Shown here: positions 29,046 through 36,430 of the stretch, piece after piece
Layout: every line of letters begins with the position of its first letter
Position numbering within the stretch: position 1 is the first letter of the stretch
NCBI GenBank assembly: GCA_008373095.1
Contig: RQOP01000052.1
Coordinates: 1-38,136 of the forward strand
Direction: 5' to 3'
From: SAR202 cluster bacterium
GTDB lineage: Bacteria > Chloroflexota > Dehalococcoidia > Lucifugimonadales > UBA826
Length of the DNA: 38,136 nt
Position numbers and translations under genes: made by a program
Notes under the pieces: model-generated
Database searches by the model: none
What the model saw: the letters and a program-made list of their open reading frames with translations, nothing else
Told to the model about the DNA's origin: nothing

Positions 29046-30298
29046 CTGCTCTTGGTGGATTGCTTGTCGTCGAATTATGCGGAGAACGAGGGCAATACAT
29101 GGGGAAACTTATGGGCGATATGGGTGCCAGAGTGATAAAAATAGAACCAATAGACGGTTCTCCAGAAAGAAATATCGGTCCTTTCAAGGACGACGTTCCT
29201 GATCCGAATTCTAGTCTTTATTTTTGGGCTAGAAACACCTCCAAAGAAAGCCTTTGTGTTGATTTAGAATCCCCACAAGGCATTTCCGCAGTAAAAAAAC
29301 TACTTGCAAAGGCAGACGTATTTTTAGAAGACCGTGATCCCGGTTTTCTAAAAACAATAGGTTTAGACTATGAAGTATTAAAACAAACCAACAAGAAATT
29401 AGTGATGACCTCATTGACTGCTTTCGGCCAAGACGGTCCTTATAAGGATTACAGATCTAACGATCTGGTCGCCCTTGCAATGGGGGGAATAATGCATTCG
29501 TGTGGCTACGATGACGTACCAAACAGCCCTCCTATCAGACCAAGTGGCGGGCATGGAGACTTCATATCCGCTCACTATGGTCTAATTGGAACAATGTCAG
29601 CACTTTTTTCCAGGGATTTTACAGGTGTCGGACAATATTTGGATGTTTCAGCTCATGAGGCCTGTTCCTCGACTACAGAGGCGTCAATTCCCACATATTT
29701 GTTCCTCAATAAAGAAGTTTTCCGCCAAACAGGAAGGCATCAAGGAGCGACACCAACCCCAAAAACCCTTTGCAAAACCATCGACGGTAAATACATAATC
29801 GTCTTCCAACTTTTCAACAATCTCAATTCCTGGATGTCACTAGTAAAATGGATGTCTGAGAAAGGAATGTCAGAAGATTTGGAAGATGAAAAATACAAAG
29901 ACATGGCTAGGCACAGAACTTCGAATACAGAAGACTCTGATCATGCATTTGAAGTAGTCAGAAATTTTATATTGAATCACACAGCAGATGAGATATATCG
30001 AGGGGCACAAGAGTTGAAATACCCATGGGGAATTGTCAGGTCTCCAGAAGAAAATCTAGATGATCCCCATTTCTTGGAAGACAGGGGCATGTTCGAAGAC
30101 ATTCCCCATACTGAATTCGGAGATGAGGTAACCTATAAATACGCTGGTCGACCTTACAGATTTAAAGGCACTCCTTGGAATGCTTTCAGGCCACCACTGA
30201 TAGGCGAACATACGGCCTATATTTTGAACCAAGACCTAGAATACTCTGAACAAGAAATAGAAAACTTGCGATTAACCGGAATCATCCCTTCCGAATAG
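29042..30298 (+). CDS. CaiB/BaiF family CoA-transferase (second of a tandem pair)
   Basis: LGGLLVVELCGERGQYMGKLMGDMGARVIKIEPIDGSPERNIGPF; GGHGDFISAHYGLIGTMSALFSRDFTGVGQYLDVSAHEA; ATGA overlap with the upstream gene. Confidence 0.95.
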   Translation: MTALGGLLVVELCGERGQYMGKLMGDMGARVIKIEPIDGSPERNIGPFKDDVPDPNSSLYFWARNTSKESLCVDLESPQGISAVKKLLAKADVFLEDRDPGFLKTIGLDYEVLKQTNKKLVMTSLTAFGQDGPYKDYRSNDLVALAMGGIMHSCGYDDVPNSPPIRPSGGHGDFISAHYGLIGTMSALFSRDFTGVGQYLDVSAHEACSSTTEASIPTYLFLNKEVFRQTGRHQGATPTPKTLCKTIDGKYIIVFQLFNNLNSWMSLVKWMSEKGMSEDLEDEKYKDMARHRTSNTEDSDHAFEVVRNFILNHTADEIYRGAQELKYPWGIVRSPEENLDDPHFLEDRGMFEDIPHTEFGDEVTYKYAGRPYRFKGTPWNAFRPPLIGEHTAYILNQDLEYSEQEIENLRLTGIIPSE

Positions 30299-30398
30299 TT
30301 TTGAAAAACACCATGAACAGATACGGTAAAGAGATGACATATTTACAAAACCGTCAAAGATTTCCAACGTATCTAGAACATTGGATTTTTTATAAATA

Positions 30399-30572
30399 AT
30401 GAGCCGGCCTGAAAATTCTCATAACCTAGTAGACGTTAACCTCTCAGAGGGAGGGAAATCTAAAGGATTCCATTTCACTTGGAGAACGGGGTGCCTGGGG
30501 TGCCTAATACCAGTAATAATAATTTTTCTATTGTTTTTCTTCCTAGTTCGAGCTTCTTTCGTCCTAGGTTAA
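30399..30572 (+). CDS. Candidate 57-aa single-pass membrane mini-protein
   Basis: ATG 30399 to TAA 30572: MSRPENSHNLVDVNLSEGGKSKGFHFTWRTGCLGCLIPVIIIFLLFFFLVRASFVLG. Basic/Cys-containing segment then a strongly hydrophobic helix. Below the track length cutoff. Confidence 0.6.
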   Translation: MSRPENSHNLVDVNLSEGGKSKGFHFTWRTGCLGCLIPVIIIFLLFFFLVRASFVLG

Positions 30573-30617
30573 GAAATATTTCATACAAATATGATTTGAA
30601 ATGAAAGGAGTATTAAG

Positions 30618-31652
30618 GTGAAAGCTGCTTTTTATAATGGGAATGGAACTATGATCGTAAAAGATTATCCTGATTTAACTCCTGGGCCAGGAGAAGCTCT
30701 AATAAAAGTCAGATCAACAGGAATTTGTGGGTCCGATTTAAATATGAATTTAGATAAATCGGGGCCTGACTCAGACCCTGCCGGCCACGAAGTAGCGGGT
30801 GAAATAGTATCTGTTGGAGACGGTGTAGAGGAAAAACACATTGGTTCCCGGGTAGCTGTAGAGGTATTGGGTAGTGGAAGAGCTTGCCAAAACTGTTGGT
30901 ATTGCAGACAGGGACAATATATTCACTGTCCTAATAGAAGCTCTGGTATGAGTGGCGGGTTTGCTGAATATATTACCCGTAAAATTGAAGGCTGCTATCT
31001 CTTATCGGACCATATGACGTGGGATGAAGGAGCACTAGTAGAACCTCTAGCTGTCTCAATACATGGAGTCCGAATAGGGAAAATGGCGGGAGGAGAAACT
31101 GTCTCAATACTTGGTTCTGGAACTATAGGACTAACGGCTGTAGCAGCTGCCAAGGCTCTTGGAGCTGGCAAAATATTTGCTACTGCAAGACATCCCCAAC
31201 AAAAAAAAGCTGCGTTAGCCTTGGGTGCGGATGCAGTAAGTATCACCACAGAAAATAACTTTGAAGAAATGGTACTAGATGCAACCAACGGAAGAGGAGC
31301 AGATTTAACTATAGAAACTGTGGGAGGTAGCAAGGGCGATACTTTAACACAAGCTATACAAGTAACAAGAAGGCAGGGCCGTATAGTTATATTGGGGGTA
31401 TTTTATGGACAGCATGAGATAGATTGGACAGGTCCGGTTTTAAAGGAACAAACTATTCAAGGGTCAATCTGTTACGGAATAATAGACGGGAGACACGATT
31501 TCGAAAGTGCAGTAGAGATATTGTCTGATGACGATTGCAACCTTAGTCAAATAGTAACTCATAGATATTCCCTAGATGAAATAGACGCCGGGTTCAAAAC
31601 AGCATATGACAAATCATCAGGTTCAATAAAAGTTCAAATACACCAAAGTTGA
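30618..31652 (+). CDS. Zinc-dependent alcohol dehydrogenase (MDR superfamily; GTG start)
   Basis: STGICGSDLNMN, AGHEVAGEIVSVGDGV, CQNCWYCRQGQYIHC structural-zinc-like region, GSGTIGLTAVAAAKALGA; SD aaaggag. Confidence 0.94.
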   Translation: MKAAFYNGNGTMIVKDYPDLTPGPGEALIKVRSTGICGSDLNMNLDKSGPDSDPAGHEVAGEIVSVGDGVEEKHIGSRVAVEVLGSGRACQNCWYCRQGQYIHCPNRSSGMSGGFAEYITRKIEGCYLLSDHMTWDEGALVEPLAVSIHGVRIGKMAGGETVSILGSGTIGLTAVAAAKALGAGKIFATARHPQQKKAALALGADAVSITTENNFEEMVLDATNGRGADLTIETVGGSKGDTLTQAIQVTRRQGRIVILGVFYGQHEIDWTGPVLKEQTIQGSICYGIIDGRHDFESAVEILSDDDCNLSQIVTHRYSLDEIDAGFKTAYDKSSGSIKVQIHQS

Positions 31653-31691
31653 TACGAGACCAAGCTCCAGTTTTATCTAGTTGTAATTTTC

Positions 31692-31720
31692 TTGACTAGA
31701 GAGTCTCCGTAAAAGACAAT
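31692..31720 (+). promoter_or_regulatory. Possible promoter for tRNA-Asn (TTGACT-17 nt-GACAAT)
   Basis: -35-like TTGACT 31692-31697, 17-nt spacer, weak -10-like GACAAT 31715-31720, about 70 nt upstream of the tRNA. Confidence 0.3.
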
Positions 31721-31791
31721 TACGGGCGCTGATTTTACTAGAAAGTGGCTTGAGAAACCGATAACCTACATTCTTAACAAACTACAAACGT

Positions 31792-31866
31792 TCCGCAGTA
31801 GCTCAGTGGTAGAGCAATCGGCTGTTAACCGATCGGTCGCTGGTTCGAATCCAGCCTGCGGAGCCA
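31792..31866 (+). tRNA. tRNA-Asn (anticodon GTT), encoded CCA
   Basis: Cloverleaf TCCGCAG TA GCTC AGTGGTA GAGC A ATCGG CTGTTAA CCGAT CGGTC GCTGG TTCGAAT CCAGC CTGCGGA G CCA. Confidence 0.97.
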
Positions 31867-31929
31867 AAACACTTAGATTATTGATATTTTCCGTAACATC
31901 CCAAATACCTTCATAAAGCTGGTGCAAAA

Positions 31930-32523
31930 GTGACCAATGAGCAAAACAACAATAGTTCTGACGAAACTGACAAAGACGATCTGACTTCCAATCAAGGAAG
32001 CAATACTGATGAACAGGAAGAAAGTACAGAGAGTTCAAAACAGACTAATGACACTCTGCAAGTAGAAAGTATTCCAGAACATGCGGTTATATTCAGACAA
32101 TCTCATCTCTCTTGGTTGATGCCGTCAGCTATATGGATAATTGGCCTAGTTATCGTAGACCTACAAATCGGGCTGTTAGGCGGACTAGGCATACTTTTAG
32201 CACCACTGATAGCAGCTCCTAGATATCTGAGATGGCGGCAAACGGTATACCATCTTTCCGATGATTCTCTATATCTCACCATGGCCGGGCTTCCCGTTAT
32301 ACAAAAAAGCAAAATCTACCGAGTTAAATTCGATACGATGATGGAAATGGCAGTCCGGCACGGATTTTTTGGTAAGACCCTCGGGTATGGAGAAGTCAAC
32401 ATAATTTTCGATGATAAAAGAGTCGCTCGACTTTCATATATATCAGCCTATCAATCTTTTATGGATCACATTAATTCAAAAGCAGACCTGCCGGGTGCTC
32501 CCGCTGAAGAAGACGCAAATTAG
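31930..32523 (+). CDS. PH domain-containing membrane protein (bPH2/YdbS-like); GTG 31930 or ATG 31936 start
   Basis: Acidic N-terminus, hydrophobic segment WLMPSAIWIIGLVIVDLQIGLLGGLGILLAPLIAA, then YHLSDDSLYLTMAGLPVIQKSKIYRVKFDTM...GYGEVNIIF typical of a bacterial PH fold. Confidence 0.75.
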   Translation: MTNEQNNNSSDETDKDDLTSNQGSNTDEQEESTESSKQTNDTLQVESIPEHAVIFRQSHLSWLMPSAIWIIGLVIVDLQIGLLGGLGILLAPLIAAPRYLRWRQTVYHLSDDSLYLTMAGLPVIQKSKIYRVKFDTMMEMAVRHGFFGKTLGYGEVNIIFDDKRVARLSYISAYQSFMDHINSKADLPGAPAEEDAN

Positions 32524-33326
32524 TTGTTAGTCCCATCTGGCTCAATGATATTGATACCAAGACTTTTGATCATTCCTAAATTCTTAGTAAGAAGGTAATT
32601 GGTATTTAAAACAGAAAATATTTGGATATCATCAGATGGAACAGTTTTTGATAGCACTAAATTCCAGGATATCCCCTCTCCTTCGTGCTTTAAACAATAC
32701 CATCCACGACTGATTTTTTCTGTCTCTGGAATCATTTCATCCGAACATACAACCAAAATTCGGTGTTCGGTTCTAACGATAGATAGAAATACTCCATTTT
32801 GAACCCAACTGGGAAGATTAGTATCCAGTTCAAAGAAGCAGGCAGCGAAAGTCCCTGCAAGCAATTCAAGCTGAGTATCTCCATCACTATGGGAGGCATC
32901 TGACAAAATAGACCAGTCTGAACCCGGTATTCCCAATAAATCCATATGATCATTAACGACAAACTTATTAGATAACATTGTGATGACACTATCCAAATAA
33001 TGTGGGTACATCTGTTTAACACGTAACCACCACCTCACACGTCTGACAGAGGGACTATAAGCCTCAAAGGGAATTAATCTAGCAATCAGATCTGCATACT
33101 CCCAGGATATTGAAAACATATCCATATCCCGCCATTCAAATTGCTGCTCTAAACGGAGGTTGTCGCCGGGAACTTCCCTATACTTGGTAATCCAGTTACC
33201 TAACGTTCTTACACTTGGTCTAGATTTGTCAGGAAAAGCCTTCAGAATTGATGCACGCCGATACCCTCTGGCATACATTTCGAAACCTATAGAAATTTGT
33301 GCGATATTAGAAAAAGGCCTACCCAT
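32520..33326 (-). CDS. Unknown protein with N-terminal helix-turn-helix-like segment
   Basis: 268 aa; N-terminus IGFEMYARGYRRASILKAFPDKSRPSVRTLGNWITKY looks like a homeodomain-type HTH; the remaining ~200 aa match nothing I recognise. Confidence 0.65.
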   Translation of the reverse strand: MGRPFSNIAQISIGFEMYARGYRRASILKAFPDKSRPSVRTLGNWITKYREVPGDNLRLEQQFEWRDMDMFSISWEYADLIARLIPFEAYSPSVRRVRWWLRVKQMYPHYLDSVITMLSNKFVVNDHMDLLGIPGSDWSILSDASHSDGDTQLELLAGTFAACFFELDTNLPSWVQNGVFLSIVRTEHRILVVCSDEMIPETEKISRGWYCLKHEGEGISWNLVLSKTVPSDDIQIFSVLNTNYLLTKNLGMIKSLGINIIEPDGTNN

Positions 33327-33349
33327 ATTTAATTCCTTTTTCTATTCTA

Positions 33350-33410
33350 TTACTGCCTAATTATCACCACTAGTAGAATTTATTGCCTATTTATAATAAT
33401 TTATTACCTT
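33350..33410. repeat. Three short direct repeats upstream of the HTH-like gene (possible operator array)
   Basis: TTACTGCCTA (33350), TTATTGCCTA (33380), TTATTACCTT (33401) in the AT-rich region upstream of the minus-strand start at 33326. Confidence 0.4.
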
Positions 33411-33533
33411 CTATATTAAAAACATACTCTTGCGTGGAAATTTTGTGCGAGTTATCAGCGAAATTACGTAAATTAAACTAAAAAGGGGGAAGATAAAATT
33501 CAACGAATAATTTTCATTGTTTCTAAAGCTAGG

Positions 33534-33773
33534 CTAAATCAGTCCCACTGATTTAGCTGCCCTCTTCACATCATCCACCCGGAAAGCTCTCAATATCTGC
33601 TTAACTTCAGTACCACTTTTCTCCAAGTCCACTAACCTAGAAACGCGGTCTGGTTTATTACCGGTGGTTGGCAATTCCAGCGACTTAAGAGCATGTGAAA
33701 GGTCATCAGACCTAAAGTGTTGGAGAAACTCTTCAAAATCCATAGACTTATCTCCAATTTGGCTCACAGCCAT
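33534..33773 (-). CDS. Small SAP-like domain protein with an internal half-repeat
   Basis: FRSDDLSHALKSLELPTTGNKPDRVSRLVDL resembles a SAP motif; the second FRVDDVKRAAKSVGLI repeats its first half. Confidence 0.65.
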   Translation of the reverse strand: MAVSQIGDKSMDFEEFLQHFRSDDLSHALKSLELPTTGNKPDRVSRLVDLEKSGTEVKQILRAFRVDDVKRAAKSVGLI

Positions 33774-33893
33774 AAAAAATATTTTGCCCGATTATACATA
33801 CACTTGGTCATATTAGTAAGACAAAACCAAGATTTCCAATTTTTACAAGTTAATTAGCGTAGAATGTCGTTTATTTAGGAACGGTGAATAATA

Positions 33894-34739
33894 ATGGCGA
33901 TAAAAGTAGTCACGGACAGTACTTCGGACCTAGACTCGGCTATTGCAGAAGACCTTGGAATAACAATAGTCCCATTAAACGTCCATTTTGGTGAAACGGT
34001 GTTTAAAGATGGAATCGATTTAAATACTGATCAATTTTTCGATAAGTTGATTAATGGAAATGTTTTTCCTTCTACTTCACAGCCCTCGTTGGGTGAATTT
34101 GTAGACGTGTACAAGGAAATAAGCCAGCCAGGGGATGTAATCATTTCAGTACATGTCTCGTCAAAACTTAGTGGAACTATAAATTCAGCGCAACAGGCAG
34201 CTAATACACTATCTGGTACCGTGGACGTGAGAATTGTCGATACCCAACAGGTATCAATGACTGTCGGGCTCTCAGCTGTTGGTGCCGCTCAAGCAGCCCA
34301 AGAAGGCAAATCTGCAGAAGAATGCATAGCTATAGCGGAATCAGTAGCCAAAAGAAGTAACTTTTTTGCTTTATTTGACACCCTTGAGTACTTAGAAAAA
34401 GGTGGAAGAATAGGTAAAGCCAGATCCTTAATCGGAGGCCTTCTAAAAATACGCCCCATACTAAGAGTAGAAGATGGTGAAATTGGTCAATTCAGCAAAG
34501 CCAGATCAAGAAATATGGGCATGCTGAAATTAGAGCAAGCCGTGAGGGAACTTGGGAAGTTGGATGATATCGCTATAGTTTACAGCACTGATGGAAGTGA
34601 TGCAGAAAAATTAGCAGCTACAGTCAAAGAATTACTACCTGATGGCAAATCCCCTTTCTTGACCAGAGTCGGCCCAGTTATTGGAACTCATGCGGGTCCA
34701 AATCTGGTTGCTATTGCGGCCATCACGTCAGATTCCTGA
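33894..34739 (+). CDS. DegV family (fatty-acid-binding) protein
   Basis: IKVVTDSTSDLDSAIAEDLGITIVPLNVHFGETVFKDGIDL; STSQPSLGEFVDVY; VSSKLSGTINSAQQA; LEYLEKGGRIGKA. Confidence 0.96.
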   Translation: MAIKVVTDSTSDLDSAIAEDLGITIVPLNVHFGETVFKDGIDLNTDQFFDKLINGNVFPSTSQPSLGEFVDVYKEISQPGDVIISVHVSSKLSGTINSAQQAANTLSGTVDVRIVDTQQVSMTVGLSAVGAAQAAQEGKSAEECIAIAESVAKRSNFFALFDTLEYLEKGGRIGKARSLIGGLLKIRPILRVEDGEIGQFSKARSRNMGMLKLEQAVRELGKLDDIAIVYSTDGSDAEKLAATVKELLPDGKSPFLTRVGPVIGTHAGPNLVAIAAITSDS

Positions 34740-34789
34740 TAAATTGACTAAAAATTTCAGACTAGAGCTATCTACCGAAACATAAAATA

Positions 34790-34818
34790 TTGTACGATTG
34801 GGCTACTTCCAATATAAA
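34790..34818 (+). promoter_or_regulatory. Possible promoter for the DUF1326/DUF2182 pair
   Basis: TTGTAC-17 nt-TATAAA with the -10 at 34813-34818, about 30 nt upstream of the ATG at 34852; the -35 match is weak. Confidence 0.3.
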
Positions 34819-34851
34819 GGCTTATGTATAAAGATAGATTAGGAGTAATTT

Positions 34852-35481
34852 ATGACAACATCAGCAGAGTGGAAAATAAGCGGCGATTATTTTGAAAATT
34901 GTAATTGCGACTATGTTTGCCCGTGCATACTTACCAATATGGCTGCAGAACCCACACATGGTACTTGCAAGGCAGGATTGGCAATGTCCATCAATGATGG
35001 CCATTTCGGCAATGTGTCATTAAATGGCGTGAAATTTATGGTAATGATCCTCACCGAGGGCCCGATGGGCGACGGTAATTGGACTGTTGGTCTCATAATT
35101 GATGAATCAGCTAGTGACCAGCAAGTAGAAGCAATAGGGGCAATTTGCTCAGGTGATGCTGGGGGACCGATGGAAATGGCATCAGCTTTGGTTGGAAATT
35201 TTGCAGGGATAGAAAGAGCAAAAATAAATGTGGACCATGCCAGTATGTCATTCACGGTTACTGCAGGAGAATTGGCTGCCATAGGCGCTGAAATGACGCC
35301 TTCTATGGTTGATGCCGAACAACCTCTATATATAGATAATGCAGGGCATCCCGCAAATACAAGACTCGCCATGGGTACAGCCACAAATACCTCTTTTGAT
35401 GTTTTCGGCATCACTTGGGATAGTAGTAACGGTGGTAATAACGGACATATGGCACCATTTGACTGGAACGGTACCGCCTAA
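34852..35481 (+). CDS. DUF1326 domain-containing protein
   Basis: N-terminal EWKISGDYFENCNCDYVCPCILTNMAAEPTHGTCKAGLAMSINDGHFGNVSLNG is characteristic. Confidence 0.88.
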   Translation: MTTSAEWKISGDYFENCNCDYVCPCILTNMAAEPTHGTCKAGLAMSINDGHFGNVSLNGVKFMVMILTEGPMGDGNWTVGLIIDESASDQQVEAIGAICSGDAGGPMEMASALVGNFAGIERAKINVDHASMSFTVTAGELAAIGAEMTPSMVDAEQPLYIDNAGHPANTRLAMGTATNTSFDVFGITWDSSNGGNNGHMAPFDWNGTA

Positions 35482-35493
35482 TCCTCAAAAATA

Positions 35494-36282
35494 ATGAGTC
35501 AAAAATTTTCTTCTAAAAGCCCGACCCTCGCTGCAATCAAGAGAGATAGATTCATCATAGTTGGGGGAGTAGCCGTAATCACGACCCTAGCTTGGATATG
35601 GCTTGCAAATATGGCTCTCGATATGCCTTCTGGGAATATGATGAGCATGGCCTCAATGGACCCATGGGCATCAAGCGAACTGTATTCGATGCTAGTGATG
35701 TGGGTAATTATGATGGTCGGAATGATGTTACCAAGCGCGACTCCGATGATATTAATTTACACTCGTGCCGTACAGAAAAAAAACAGTGGGACAGATGCAA
35801 AAATATTATCCGCGATTTTCATAACAGGATACCTACTCATATGGACTCTTTTTAGTGTAGGTGCAACACTTTTACAGGCGGGACTCCAAGATTTTAATCT
35901 AATATCTGCCATGCTGGAATCAAATAGTGATTCCCTAGCGGGCATCCTCTTCGTAATGGCTGGACTCTACCAAATAACTCCCCTAAAGCGAGCATGCTTG
36001 AATGGATGCAGATCACCATTGAACTTCATATTAAATAGTTGGAGGCCCGGTAGAACAGGTGGATTACTGATGGGATTGGAACATGGTTTACTTTGCGTAG
36101 GCTGCTGCTGGATGATGATGTTATTGCTCTTTGCTATTGGCGTCATGAACCTTTTTTGGGTGGCATCACTGGCAGTACTTGTGCTGATAGAAAAAGCCTT
36201 CCCGAGGGGAGAATGGACTGCTCGGATAGGCGGCATTTCCATGTTGTGCGCCGGCGTATATTTTTTATCTCGTTTAGTTTGA
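35494..36282 (+). CDS. DUF2182 domain-containing multi-pass membrane protein
   Basis: MLVMWVIMMVGMMLPSATPMILIYTRAVQKK, AGLYQITPLKRACLNGCRSP, GLEHGLLCVGCCWMMMLLLFAIGVMNLFW. Confidence 0.9.
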   Translation: MSQKFSSKSPTLAAIKRDRFIIVGGVAVITTLAWIWLANMALDMPSGNMMSMASMDPWASSELYSMLVMWVIMMVGMMLPSATPMILIYTRAVQKKNSGTDAKILSAIFITGYLLIWTLFSVGATLLQAGLQDFNLISAMLESNSDSLAGILFVMAGLYQITPLKRACLNGCRSPLNFILNSWRPGRTGGLLMGLEHGLLCVGCCWMMMLLLFAIGVMNLFWVASLAVLVLIEKAFPRGEWTARIGGISMLCAGVYFLSRLV

Positions 36283-36366
36283 ATTTATCGAACCCTTAGT
36301 GAGCACATTTAGTTATCAAAATATATAGAAATGCTCATGATATGTGCTTTGGAGGAGAAATTTATA

Positions 36367-36381
36367 ATAACCTAAGGTTAT
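36367..36381. promoter_or_regulatory. 15-bp perfect inverted repeat, possible operator
   Basis: ATAACCT-A-AGGTTAT, 50 nt upstream of the ATG at 36431. Confidence 0.4.
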
Positions 36382-36430
36382 ACTGTTGGTTCTTAAATGA
36401 TTGATGTTGTGAATCATAGGAGGTTAATGC

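Noticed and set aside
30995-31333. 112-aa minus ORF, and similar antisense ORFs at 14939..15262, 21598..21948 and 24398..24703
   Set aside because: Each lies opposite a gene with clear domain signatures and has no recognisable protein features.
31766-32038. 90-aa minus ORF containing APQAGFEPATDRLTADCSTTELLRN
   Set aside because: It is the antisense translation of the tRNA-Asn gene; this peptide is a well-known spurious annotation.
34911-35414. 167-aa minus ORF
   Set aside because: Antisense to the well-supported DUF1326 gene, with no family-like motifs.
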